Source: Euphorbia lathyris (taxonomy: Eukaryota; Streptophyta; Magnoliopsida; Malpighiales; Euphorbiaceae). Taken from it: 64,000 nucleotides of DNA. The position numbers and the translations under genes were made by a program. The DNA lies in contig NC_088913.1 of NCBI RefSeq assembly GCF_963576675.1, positions 86,985,001-87,049,000 of the forward strand. The letters run 5' to 3'. Below are positions 10,288 to 20,872 of the stretch, piece by piece. The notes below the pieces were generated by a model. That model made no database searches. It was not told where the DNA came from and worked only from the letters and a program-made list of their open reading frames with translations. Numbering within the stretch: the stretch's first letter is position 1; each line of letters starts with the position of its first letter.

Positions 10288-11790
10288 ATGTCAGAGCCAT
10301 CACGAACAACCGGAGTTACAACCAGATCAACTAGTACGAACTCAAGAGGTCCACAGACTGTGAGTTCGCAGCCTGCGAGTACACAGCCTGTGATACCCAG
10401 CTCGACGAATCCTTCAGGACAGTTGAATCCATTATTGGAGGTCCAAGTGCAAACTGAGATGGAGATGTCGAATAGTGAGTTTATGCAAATGGCAGGACAG
10501 GTCTTGGCTACGAATATGAGCCAAGCGGTTGGAGATCGAATGATTAGTTTATTAACTGCAATCGCAGATCACAATACCACTGTAGCGGCTGCCCCATAAG
10601 AACCCGTTGTCACTTCGACACAACCCTCGACTATTCCTGCCGTATCTACGCTTCCGCAGTCATCTCAAGAGACAAATCGGGTGGGTCCGAGTAGTCGCAT
10701 GACACCACGTAGCCATCCAGGAAACTACTCTCACCAAGATCCTAATATGACGGTCCATCCGACCTGGCAAACATCCCAACCGATGTCAGGAATGCAAGGA
10801 ATTTTTCCCCTACAACAAACGGAGCCTTTTGTCCACAGACATTCAGAGTTGATGACATCTGGAGCGAATGTGTCTGGGCGGGAGCACACTTGGAATTTTG
10901 ATCCTATGACTGGACAGCGGTTAGACCCACAGCGAGAACAAGTGTCGGCACAATATGGCAGGTGGATATCACCCAGAATTCACCAGCAGCGGATGGAAGA
11001 AGTTCGGCGGGAACCCAATACTGAATTGGAAGATCAACTGCGAAGCATGATGGAGCGAATGGGGTACACCCCTAGGGCGAGAGCAGTGGTGCAGAGTGAT
11101 TCGCCTTTTGCCCCATCGTTGCGGGAATTTATTCCAGATCACAGAATAAAAGCGCCGGCGATACCTAAATACTATGGGGATCCAAATTCTGACCCTGAGG
11201 CGCATGTCAGGAACTATAGAGAGTTAATGGATGTTGCAGGAGCAAGTGAAAGCATAATTTGTCGATTGTTCTCGACCACTTTGGGCGGAGCAGCATCCGA
11301 TTGGTTTCGGTCTCTACCTACTGAATCTATTCACAACTGGACTCAGTACAGTCGTGATTTCTGTGCAAAGTTCGTGGGCTGTAAAGCGGCAGATGTGACG
11401 GATAGGCAGCTGAAAGAGATCAAACAGAGAAATTATAATTCCCTAAGGGAATTTGTTGTAGCATTCAATGATATTCTGGTGCGGTTGCAGAACCCAGATA
11501 TCGTGAGCATTCGCAACATAATGGCGGATGGAACCACGGATTGGAGCATGCGGGAGGAAATCATCCACAACAAACCACGCACAGTGGCCGAACTCATGAA
11601 GATAGCAAAGGAATTCATGGAAGTGGATGATGTTAACAGGGAACATAAAGCTCAGACCCGGCGAGAAAGAGATGCGGCTAGATCCACTTCGGACAATCGG
11701 CGCCATCAAAATCAAACCCAGTCTAGGGGTAATTTTGTTCGGAAAGGCGATCGCTCCTCTCAAGGGGGGGGGGATATCAAACACCATTGA
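10288..11790 (+). pseudogene. Tat gag with one internal stop
   Basis: Capsid protein gene in one frame. It opens at ATG 10288 and has a single TAA stop at 10597-10599 in a low-complexity Pro/Thr/Ser region. It continues to 11790. The N-terminal half is disordered and Gln/Ser-rich. The retrotransposon gag domain lies from about 11140 to 11600 (YYGDPNSDPEAHVRNYRELM, then LFSTTLGGAASDWFRSLP). The frame ends just after a run of ten G (11764-11773). The protein that should follow continues in another frame in the next entry, so the G run is where gag and pol lost register, by mutation or, less likely, a programmed slip. Confidence 0.88.
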
Positions 11791-13424
11791 ACACGACTCG
11801 CCATGAGGTGTTACTTTGGATTGAAAAAAAACCCCTGAAGAAGGATGTGCAGTTTCCTGAGGCGAAAGGTCGAACCAGTTTGGGGCGATATCCTAACAAA
11901 TACTGCAGGTTCCACAGATTGAACGGCCATGACACGAATGATTGCTACGAATTGAAGAGGGAGATTGAAAAGCTGATTGAGAGAGGAAAACTGAGTCAAT
12001 TCGTTAGAAAAGAAACAATTGATGAAAAAGCAACACTCCCGCGTGAGATAGAAGCAAGGCCAGAAAAGAAGCAGAAAAAAGGAGTGATTAACGTAATAGC
12101 AGGCGGGATCTATGAGCCTCCAACAAAAAGGGCTCGCCGTGAACAGCGAAAAAGCAACACGAGTAGGGGGGATGCCCTCAATTATTCATTTGCGCGAATC
12201 ACGGAGCCGCATGCGGATGCGTTGGTGATTACGGTGGCCATTGAAGGATGGGACGTCAAGCGGGTCCTTATTGATACAGGCAGTTCTTGCAATGTTATTA
12301 CTCGAACTGCATTCAACCAGTTGGGAATTAACGATGAGCGAGTAGAACATACATTCATGGATGTAACTAGTTTTGGAGGTCAATCATCTCAAACAAGTGG
12401 ACAGGTGGTGTTGGAGACAGAAATGGGCGATAAGAATCTAAAATGGAGAGGTGATCTAGAATTCGCAATTGTTGATCTCCCATTGGCCTATAATATAATT
12501 CTGGGGCGTCCGTTCCTGTCGGAAACGGAGTCGCTCATTTCAATGAAGCATTTGACATTGCATTTGCCAACACACCAAGGGCGAGTCATTGTTGAGGGTG
12601 ATCAACTTATATCTCAACAAGCTTATACATTGTCACTTGAAACAAAGCCAGATGAAGAAGATAAAGTTGATGAGAAGTTGCCGGCTGAAGCGTTAGGAGA
12701 AACAGAACTATTCGCCATTTCAAATGACAAGAAAGTAAGGATAGCGGCAGGACTTCCAGAGGAAACGAAGAAAGCCATTACCGAGGTGTTGATCCAATGC
12801 GAGTCGGTATTCGCCGCCCCAGATGAAGTGCTGAAAGGGATAAGTCCAGAAATAACAACACATCGTTTGAATGTGGACAAAAGTGCAACCCTAGTGCGAC
12901 AGAAAAAGAGAGGACATGCCCCAGAGCGGCAGAAGGCGATTGAAAAAGCAGTGGCGGATTTGCTAAAATCAGATGCAATTCGAGAGGTCACTTATCCGGA
13001 ATGGCTAGCCAATGTGGTGCTAGTCAAAAAGCCGAATGGAACGTACAGAATGTGCGTAGACTTCAAAGATCTGAATAAAGCTTGTCCGAAGGATATGTAT
13101 CCGCTACCTAACATTGACATATTGGTAGATGGGACTGCGGGATTTGAAGCTTTATCATTCACCGATGTGAAATCCAGTTACCACCAGATACCAATGGAGA
13201 AGGCGGACGAGATCAAGACGTCATTCATAACTCATCAGGCAACTTATTGCTTCAAGGTGATGCCCTTTGGACTGAAAAATGCGGGAGCAACATATCAACG
13301 GATGATGAACAAGATATTTTCAGACAAATCAGGCGAGAACTTCTCGATCTATGTAGACGACATGATCATTAAAAGCAAGAAGAAGACCATCCGCAGGATA
13401 TTAAAGAAATCCTGGAAGTGTTGA
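11787..13424 (+). pseudogene. Tat gag C-terminus, protease and RT (frameshifted at both ends)
   Basis: 545 codons. Residues 1-75 are the C-terminal gag zinc-binding segment (CRFHRLNGHDTNDC). The aspartic protease has DTGSS near residue 165 and ends near ILGRPFL. RT follows with VLVKKPNGTYRMCVD, FGLKNAGATYQ and the catalytic YVDD near residue 525. Both ends are created by slips: upstream at the G run 11764-11773, downstream at the AAGAAGAAG tract near 13376-13385, after which the expected protein continues in the frame of 13418-15916. Apart from these, the frame is open, as expected for a young copy. Confidence 0.9.
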
Positions 13425-15916
13425 TCAAATATGGCCTCAAATTGAACCCGGAGAAATGCACGTTTAGAACGAGAGCAGGGAAGTTCCTGGGTTTCATTGT
13501 TAGTGGCAAAGGAGTTGAGGCGAATCCTGAGAAGGTTAAAGCAGTGATGGAGATGAAGACGCCAAGGAGCATAAGAGAAGTACAGAGACTCAATGGGCGG
13601 TTGGTGGCATTAGGGCGATTCATATCATGCTCAGCTAGGAGATGTCTACCTTTCTACAATGCCATCAAAAAATCTAAGTCCTTTGAATGGACACCGGATT
13701 GTCAAGAAGCATTCGAGGGGATAAAGCGATTACTATGTTATCCGCCCTTAATGAGCAGGCCAGAGGATGGAGAAGATTTATTTCTTTATGTATCCGTCAC
13801 CAGCACGGCGATATGCACTGTAATGGTGCGGGAAGAAGAAGGGCAACAATATCCAGTGTACTACGTGAGTAAAGTCTTAAAGGATGCAGAACTTCGATAT
13901 TCGAGGTTAGATAAAATGGCCCTCGCGGTGATAACCACGGCGGCTAGGTTGAAGCCATACTTCCAGGCGCATACTATCATTGTGAGAACTGGAATTCCAA
14001 TGCGAAAGGTACTGCAGAAACCTGATGCATCCGGGCGATTGATGGAATGGTCAATTCGCTTGGGAGAGTTCGATATTCGTTACGAAGGAAGACCAGCTCT
14101 AAAAAGTCAAGTACTTGCCGATTTCGTGAATGAGTTCACGTGGGATGAAGACGAATGTCCAAAAGCACAAAAAGAAGAATGGAGTATGTTCACAGATGGG
14201 GCATTATCCACAGATGGAGCTGGACTGGGAGTCGTCATCAAGGGTCCGGATGTTATTCGCCTGTACTATGCGGCAAAGTTAACATTCAAAACGACCAACA
14301 ATGCCGCAGAATATGAAGCAATGATATGCGGATTGAAGTTGCTTAATGAACTTATGCCAGAAAGAGTGGTAATCTACAGCGACTCTAAACTCATGATAAA
14401 TCAGATCATAAAAAATTATCTGGTGAAACAGGAAGATCTGGTCAAATACCATCAGGTTGTCGGTAGATTGACGCAGGAGTTAACACATAAAGGAATCGTT
14501 TGGGAGATGGTGCATGTTCCAAGAGGCCAGAACACAAAGGCTGATGAGTTGGCAAAAGCAGCGGCGAGTAGAGACCCATGGAGTCAAAAAGCATGTAATT
14601 TGGAAATAAGGTCGTCGCCAGCATTCGAAGCCGATCAGATTATGGTCATCGAAGAGCTAGAAGATGATGAAGATTGGCGGATGCCCATCCGCCAATATCT
14701 GGAACATGGAGATTTGCCGGTTGATAAAAGTTTAGCCAGAAAGCTAATCGGGCAGTCAGCGAGATACTCAATTCGGGATGGGACTTTATACAGGAAGTCA
14801 TATACATGTCCATGGTTAAAATGTATTAGCCGCAATGAAGGAGATTACGTGCTGAGAGAACTCCATGAAGGAATTTGTGGTGCGCATGAAGCATCCGCGG
14901 CGTTGGCAAGAAAAGTCAAGTTGATGGGATATTATTGGCCGAAGGTGGTGGAAGATTCCCAGCAAATGGTAGCGGAATGTCATAGCTGTCAAATCCATGC
15001 TAATGAAAAGCATGTCCCAGGAGCCGAACAAGTAACTATAATGACGGCGTGGCCATTCGCAACATGGGGGATTGATATAGTGGGGCCATTCCCAGAAACA
15101 ACAAGGAAGAGGAAGTACTTGGTAGTCGCAGTTGACCACTTCAGCAAATGGGTAGAAGCAGAGGCAGTAACCGCTCAAACACCTGAGCGAATGATCGAGT
15201 TCTTACAAGAGAATATTATCATGCGGTTTGGAATCCCACAAACGCTTATAACCGACAACGGTACCCAGTTCAACTGTGTCAAATTCAAAGCATATTGCGA
15301 AAGCATGGGGATCAAGAATCATTTTTCCTCCGTAAATCATCCCCAATCGAATGGTATGACAGAGGTTACCAACAGGGCCATGCTTCAGGGAATCAAGAAG
15401 CGACTAGGTGATAAGAAAACAGGTTGGGCAGATGAGATACCTCATATGTTATGGGCATACAGAACTTCTGTAAAGGCAGCAACAGGCGAAACATCTTTCT
15501 CGCTGGTTTATGGAGCCGAAGCAGTCCTACCTGTTGAAATCCATTCGCCTACAGATCGGGTAATTTATTACTGCGACACCCAAAATCCTATCAACATTAG
15601 AGATGCATTAGATTCTGTTGAAGAACGAAGAGAAAAAGCTTACATGCGAATGGCGGTATATCGCAATAGAATCAAGAAGTATCATGACAGAAGGGTGCGA
15701 AAGGTGATAATCAATGAGAGCGACTTGGTCTTGAAAAAAGCAGATAAAATACAGTCCAGAGAAGGCAAAGGCAAATTAGGCGTCAACTGGATCGGACCTT
15801 ACAGGGTATCCAAGAAGTTGGGACCATCAACTTTTGAAATAGAAGAAATGAGCGGCAAAAAGCTCCCGCGCACCTGGAATCTAGAGAATCTACGCCTATA
15901 TAAACAGGCCAAGTAG
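13418..15916 (+). CDS. Tat pol C-terminal part: RT thumb, dual RNase H, integrase
   Basis: 832 codons continuing RT after a one-base slip, so the printed start is not a biological one. The first RNase H region (about residues 110-240) lacks the usual leading catalytic Asp (LYVSVTST). The second, archaeal-type RNase H (about 254-385) keeps FTDGA, AAEYEA, YSDS and ADELAK. That pattern of a degraded first and intact second RNase H is known for Tat elements. Integrase has the HH-CC zinc motif (HEGICGAHEA...CHSC, about 480-525) and the core D, D and E in GIDIVG, TDNGTQF and MTEVTNR. A basic C-terminal domain ends at KQAK. There is no internal stop. Confidence 0.93.
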   Translation: MLIKYGLKLNPEKCTFRTRAGKFLGFIVSGKGVEANPEKVKAVMEMKTPRSIREVQRLNGRLVALGRFISCSARRCLPFYNAIKKSKSFEWTPDCQEAFEGIKRLLCYPPLMSRPEDGEDLFLYVSVTSTAICTVMVREEEGQQYPVYYVSKVLKDAELRYSRLDKMALAVITTAARLKPYFQAHTIIVRTGIPMRKVLQKPDASGRLMEWSIRLGEFDIRYEGRPALKSQVLADFVNEFTWDEDECPKAQKEEWSMFTDGALSTDGAGLGVVIKGPDVIRLYYAAKLTFKTTNNAAEYEAMICGLKLLNELMPERVVIYSDSKLMINQIIKNYLVKQEDLVKYHQVVGRLTQELTHKGIVWEMVHVPRGQNTKADELAKAAASRDPWSQKACNLEIRSSPAFEADQIMVIEELEDDEDWRMPIRQYLEHGDLPVDKSLARKLIGQSARYSIRDGTLYRKSYTCPWLKCISRNEGDYVLRELHEGICGAHEASAALARKVKLMGYYWPKVVEDSQQMVAECHSCQIHANEKHVPGAEQVTIMTAWPFATWGIDIVGPFPETTRKRKYLVVAVDHFSKWVEAEAVTAQTPERMIEFLQENIIMRFGIPQTLITDNGTQFNCVKFKAYCESMGIKNHFSSVNHPQSNGMTEVTNRAMLQGIKKRLGDKKTGWADEIPHMLWAYRTSVKAATGETSFSLVYGAEAVLPVEIHSPTDRVIYYCDTQNPINIRDALDSVEERREKAYMRMAVYRNRIKKYHDRRVRKVIINESDLVLKKADKIQSREGKGKLGVNWIGPYRVSKKLGPSTFEIEEMSGKKLPRTWNLENLRLYKQAK

Positions 15917-16128
15917 TTCAGGGAAATGACGAGTACTCTTTTTCCTTTTATGAGTTTTTTCCCACTGGGTTTTCTGATAAAAGGTTTTAATGAGGCTTGG
16001 ATCCCACACAGTTTATGTATCCATGTAATGAAAAGTCTTTTTTCTTCAATAGCAAAATAAAGACATTACAACGGTTACAATTATTCAATATGTTACAATT
16101 GAATGCAGGTCCTTTTGAAACTGATAAA
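15917..16128 (+). other. Start of the Tat 3' region
   Basis: Noncoding stretch between the end of pol and the first 79-bp repeat. T-rich near 15940-15990. Nothing else is recognisable. Confidence 0.5.
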
Positions 16129-16604
16129 CTTAAACACATAAATGTGTTGCCTACAACAGAAAGGCGGATGCATGATTACGCATCATTCGCAAAACCTTAT
16201 GGTTAACCTTAAACACATAAATGTGTTGCCTACAAAAGAAAGGCGGATGCATGATTACGCATCATTCGCAAAACCTTATGGTTAACCTTAAACACATAAA
16301 TGTGTTGCCTACAACAGAAAGGTGGATGCATGATTACGCATCATTCGCAAAACCTTATGGTTAACCTTAAACACATAAATGTGTTGCCTACAACAGAAAG
16401 GCGGATGCATGATTACGCATCATTCGCAAAACCTTATAGTTAACCTTAAACACATAAATGTGTTGCCTACAACAGAAAGGCGGATGCATGATTACGCATC
16501 ATTCGCAAAACCTTATGGTTAACCTTAAACACATAAATATGTTGCCTACAAAAGAAAGGCGGATGCATGATTACGCATCATTCGCAAAACCTTATGGTTA
16601 ACCT
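16129..16604. repeat. Six tandem copies of a 79-bp repeat in the Tat 3' region
   Basis: Copies start at 16129, 16208, 16287, 16366, 16445 and 16524, a constant 79-bp period with very few changes. Each copy holds two short dyads: ACACATAAATGTGT, and GATGCatgattaCGCATC next to GCGGAT. Tandem repeats in the 3' untranslated part are known in Tat-type plant elements and are a recognised source of satellites. The dyads repeat in phase, so a transcript would carry regularly spaced small hairpins. Confidence 0.95.
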
Positions 16605-16898
16605 TATGATTATTTGAAAGAAAAATTATAAGGCATAAAATTAAGCGAACAAACGAGTACTCAAAAATTGCAAAAAGGGTCTAGCCACCCTAATAAAAAC
16701 AAAACTAACTACGAAAAATTACAAGTATGAAGTCGGCAAAAGGCAAGGGTCGCATACGAAAATAACCGACATTAAGGCAACGAAGAATAAAACAGCGACT
16801 ACACATATATGAAAAGCGGCAGGTGAAGAAAGCAAAGTCGCTCGATTGATATATATACTGCCAGTTTGTTACATACAACAGTTCAGATATAAATAAAA
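16605..16898. other. Spacer between tandem repeats and antisense gene
   Basis: Noncoding. For the antisense gene this is the 3' untranslated side. I see no clear feature. Confidence 0.5.
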
Positions 16899-19217
16899 TT
16901 ATACTACAGTTCCTTCTCCTTCGCCTCTATTGCCCCCTTCGCCTTCAGCGGCTCCTTCATCTTCTCCAGTGTGATCTGCTTCAAGCGAATCCCCAACAAT
17001 CAGATCAGTAACCGCATCAGAGCGAGGTACCACTTGTTCAACGTGAGAAACATCTTGTGGTGCCCCTCCTTCTACGTTCTGATTTGGGATCTCACAGCTA
17101 ATTGGAGAGTCATGAAAACTCTGCCAATCTAGGAGAAGTACCTCATCCATATCGGCATCCTCGGCCTCCAACTTGTCCCATTTTTCAGCTAAATCCTTTT
17201 CAGGAATGGGAACCTTGGGGCGATTAAGTACACGATCTGGATGTCCATGCTCATAAGCCGCATGAATCCGCTCTCCATACCAATAGATGCGAGCACCATC
17301 TTCAGCTGTGATCTCCTCGGCCCTCCTCTTTTGCATCTCCAAAGCTTCCTTGGATGAATTCAGATCATCAATGGCCTTCTGAAGCTCATCGGACTTAGCC
17401 TGGAGGGATTTGAGAGCTTCCTCCTTCTCGCTGATGGCCTTCTGACAAGCACCTTCAAGGACTTTTACTTTGCCTTGGACATCATCAAAAAGCGACTTCT
17501 GAGTCGCCAATTCAGTGCCAAGGCTTTCCAGCTCTCTAGCTCGTTCAGCATCCCTGCAGAGGGCACCCTCCGCGAAATTGATAATCTGCATATAGGACAA
17601 TACGTGAATAAAAAGAGCGAATGGAGACATGCATTTGAGGAATGGAACATGAGTAGAAAGCAATATACCTCTATAGCACGCTTCTCAATGCCCTCCATGG
17701 CAGTTGGAAGCGGCACCTGTTTGCGCACGTGAGAAGCAGAGGGGAGTCGCCCAAGGACATTGCATATGGAAGAAACAATGTACTTACAGGAAAAGCTCAC
17801 GGCTTTACCAAAGGTCCTAGTCCACCACCCGCTAATGTCAAGAATTGGCTGCGAATACATAAAGAAATGGATCAGGAGAACAGCAAATAACTGATAAATG
17901 AAAATAAACAACACAAAAAGAGTGAGTAAATCATGATACCTCGTGAAATGGAGTACTGCCCTTTTCTTTGGATGGGGTGGATATGGGTGTACCACCAACA
18001 GTCAAGGATACGGAGGTATTTTTCTTCCTGGGGCGAGAAGACTCCGTATCCTCATTACTCTTCCGCTTCCTATTTAAGAGAAGGTCCTCAGAAGCAGAAG
18101 CAGGGCCTTGTGAAACGGAGGCAATTGTGGGGGAAGCCGCCTCAACAGAAGGAGTCGCCCCCACAGGAGAATTCGCCCCTGCAACAGAGGTTGTTCCCGC
18201 TAATCGCCTCTTCCTCCTCGCCAAGGCTTTCGCTTCCCGATCTGCAGCGAGTTGGGATAAAGGGTCACCCCTGCAAAGGGTTAAGAAAAATCATCAACTA
18301 GGAAACAAGCTAATAGTACCTTGTACGAAAACGCGATAAGGGATATAAACGACGCGATCTTCCTCGCGATAGGCAATCGCTACTCGGCTCCTTAGCATAT
18401 GGAATGCCTGATCATATGTCCATACAAAAGGAGGAGTACTCTTCAAGAATTTTACAATAGCGGATTCTTCCTTGCTTGGATAACCAAAGTTCAAACTCTT
18501 TACATTAGGTCGGCCCCAGCAACGAAGAAAGTTCGGATTCCCTTCGTGGAACTTGATGAAGAAATAAGACCTGTCCCACTCACGGATTTTGTTCGACTTC
18601 TCATCAAAGCCGTAGTAACCGCTCTGTCGGATGAAAGTAAAATACTCCCCCGAACTTTTGAAATGATGAAGCTTGGAGAAAATCTTGAGCGAGAAGGGAA
18701 CCTCCAGACAATCCGCCAAAAACTTGTCCAGAGTCAAGTCGGCCCATCCATTGGGATGCAGTTGCCCGGGTGCGATTCCATAACCTCCAAGGATGGAAGC
18801 AATCTCATCTGCCAGCGGATACATGAAACCGCAGATAATTTGAGCGACAAAATTGGTAAAATACCCCTTCGGGAAGTCGCCGGGTCCTCTATTTTCCCCG
18901 GGAATGCTTGTTTCCAAGCCTTGAAGCCAAGGATACTGCTCCCGCAAGTCGTCAATCGTCTCGCGGCAAACTAGGCTTCCCGACCTATCCTTCTTCGGTA
19001 ATAAACGGGGAGTGGGGACAGGTGGTGGAATCAACTTCTTGGGGTCGAAACCTAGGCCCTCATCAGTCGTATTCGCCAGATGGTGAAAATAAGCAGGATG
19101 AGAATCGGACCTATGAGAGCTAGTTGAAGCTTCATCAACCATCTCATTAACCTCGTGAGACACCTCGCGATCGTAATTTTCGTCGAAGGGTGCGAAATCA
19201 AGTTCAGGGTTCGACAT
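16899..19217 (-). CDS. Antisense multi-exon gene of the Tat element (putative gypsy-type transposon protein)
   Basis: Four exon-like segments, opposite to gag-pol: 19217-18320, 18270-17940, 17848-17669 and 17585-16899. Exons 2 to 4 join in phase at GT/AG borders (GAG^GTATCA, CGCAG^CCAAT, GAG^GTATAT, TGCAG^ATTAT). The first junction is one base out of frame with the nearest GT/AG, so either the border differs or this copy has a slip. Exon one carries the conserved domain (YPWLQGLE, FPKGYFTNFVAQIICGF, YYGFDEKSN) that resembles the putative plant gypsy-type transposon family. Exon two is Ser/Pro/Thr-rich. Exon four is a coiled coil (about 60 residues of Glu/Lys/Ala heptads) followed by an acidic Gly/Glu tail. 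No function is established. Confidence 0.8.
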
Positions 19218-19420
19218 ATCGGTGAAGGAAACGAACAGAAATAGAAGAAAAAATGGTTGAACGAGTTACGAGTTACAGAAAGGGAAACTTACATGTGAGA
19301 AAGAATGCAGAAAACGAACGAACTACTTTCGAATTTTGAATACCCAGATGAAGATGGAGAGTTGTCTAAGACATATGAAAAGACCCTAAAGGGCTCTTGC
19401 TAAACTAGAGGGGAGGCATG
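19218..19420 (-). promoter_or_regulatory. Upstream region of the antisense gene and polypurine tract
   Basis: 203 bp between the antisense start and the 3' LTR. The antisense promoter must be here or in the LTR read backwards. The sense polypurine tract is AGAGGGGAGGCATG, ending at 19420 directly before the 3' LTR. I see no clear antisense TATA box. Confidence 0.5.
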
Positions 19421-19832
19421 TGATGATTCGTGAAACCAACTGAGCTAAATCATAAGCACGCCCATCCCAAACTTAAGCCCATGGTTCAAGATTAAATGGG
19501 CTCCTAATAAGGGAAAGGGCTAACCGCCCCGAAATCCCAACAAGGTACTAAACCACCCACTTAGAGAAACGGGACCACGTTTGTGACTATGTGGAGGACG
19601 TGGCACAGAAAGGGTAACCGCCCTAGGCGGTTACCTAGAAAGACTTATAAAAGAAATAAGAAAGCCAAGGGAGGGAGGTTCACATTTTTTTTCCTCAATA
19701 CGATTATCGATCTACTAAATTCCACACAAAACTGACTTGATCGTCGGAGAGTTTTCCCGGAGATCCTGTCTCCGGTTTTGTTTTGCAGGTAACTACGACG
19801 AGGATCATCCAATCAAATCCGGCAAGTTATCA
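19421..19832 (+). repeat. 3' LTR of the Tat element
   Basis: 412 bp, matching the 5' LTR except for five substitutions and one GG deletion in my hand alignment. It ends at TTATCA 19832 and is followed by the target duplicate CTTTC 19833-19837. Confidence 0.93.
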
Positions 19833-19837
19833 CTTTC

Positions 19838-20172
19838 CTTTCTTAACAGAAAAAAAAGGTTTTTATAACTTGTCTTAAATGTAACTATTAAAGTTACTTA
19901 AGGTACTTTAGTTATGAGAAAATACGAGAGTTGAGTTACTTTACTTATGAGAAGTTATGAAAGTTAAGTTACATTCTTAATTAGCCATTAAGAGTTATTA
20001 AGTTTTATTCATTAGGTTTGTAATAGTTATATTTTCATGTAGTATAAATAGTTATCTTGTATATCTAAAAGTGAATAAGCTTAAATTAAAAAAGAAATAA
20101 AATTAAGAAAAGCTTCCTCCTCTCTTTCTTTCATTTTTTTTATATTTTTCTTTTCTCTCCAACATATGCCGT
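19838..20172 (+). other. LTR-like AT-rich segment of unit A
   Basis: Continues the unit after the Tat target site. It resembles the end of a copia-type LTR: repeated GTTA phrases, a TATAAATAG box at about 20042, then a polypyrimidine stretch (TCTTTCTTTCATTTTTTTTA). The same block is in unit C (52860-53190), and only its last part is in unit B. It lies directly in front of the SNF2-derived inverted repeat, so a transcript starting at this box would run into that repeat. This is inferred from position only. Confidence 0.35.
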
Positions 20173-20768
20173 CTATAATTCTTTTTGCTCTACGATAAAG
20201 GTTCTAATTCAAATCCAATAGAATGATACAAAAGATTGCAAGGAGTTCTGAAAGCGATAATGCTTCGTCGCACAAAAGGTACACAAATTGATGGGGAATA
20301 TATTGATTATTACACTACCATCCAAACGGGTAAAACTGAGAAAAGTGGATTTTAGTGATGAAGAGCCGAACTTTTACTCAAGACTGATGGCTGAATATTC
20401 ACATGATCAATTTAGAGAATATGCAGCTGCTGGAACAGTAAAAAAAATTATCTTAATATCTTGTTGATTTTGTCAGGCTTGCGACCATCCTCTGCTGGAA
20501 TTTTTTACTGTTCCAGCAACTGCATATTCTCTGAATTGATCACGTAAATAATCATCCTTCAGTCTTGAGTAGAAGTCCGACTCTTCATCACTAAAATCCA
20601 CTTTCCTCAGTTCTACCAGTTTAGGTGGTAGTTTAATAATGGTTCCCCATCAATTTATTTACCTTTTGTGTGACGAAGCATTATGGATTTTAGAACTACT
20701 TGCAATCTTTTGTACACTTCTGTTGGATTTCTTTGAATTGGAACCTTTATAGTAGAGCAGAAAGTATA
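20173..20768. repeat. Inverted repeat made from a SNF2-family helicase gene fragment, unit A copy
   Basis: Left arm about 20173-20457, right arm about 20497-20768, loop about 40 bases. Both arms encode the same stretch of a RAD5/CHR-type SNF2 helicase: an MLRRTKGT box, LPPK, then RKVDFSDEE and FYSRL, DQFREYA and AGTVK. The left arm reads forward and the right arm on the minus strand. The arms differ by about a tenth of positions by eye, with small indels and frameshifts in the 5' part, so neither makes protein. An RNA through both arms would fold into a long imperfect hairpin. Unit B has the same structure. Confidence 0.85.
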
Positions 20769-20872
20769 GATTTATATGCTTATCAAGAGGTAGCGGCAGA
20801 AATTCGAGTCGTGGACATAGGCACCTAACCGAGGTAGAGGCAGGGTTTGTAATGATCCCAAGAGTTGATTTA

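Larger units (their letters stand above)
9816..19832 (+). mobile_element. Nearly complete Tat-lineage Ty3/gypsy retrotransposon
   Basis: A 10017-bp element. The LTRs (9816-10229, 19421-19832) begin TGATGATTCG and end AAGTTATCA. CTTTC is duplicated at 9811-9815 and 19833-19837, and unit C (around 52850) keeps the empty site. The order gag, protease, RT, RNase H, second archaeal-type RNase H, integrase, long 3' region with an antisense gene is typical of plant Tat/Retand/Ogre-type elements. By hand alignment the LTRs differ by five substitutions and a 2-bp indel, so insertion is recent compared with the decayed units around it. The coding part has only three faults: one stop in gag, a poly-G slip and a one-base slip in RT. 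Confidence 0.95.

Noticed and set aside
16129..16604. CRISPR-like array of regular repeats
   Set aside because: Units are directly adjacent with no unique spacers, in a plant retrotransposon 3' region. They are ordinary tandem repeats.
18399..18974. Plus-strand frame of 191 codons in the Tat 3' region
   Set aside because: Complementary to the well-supported antisense exon one. It has no recognisable domain.
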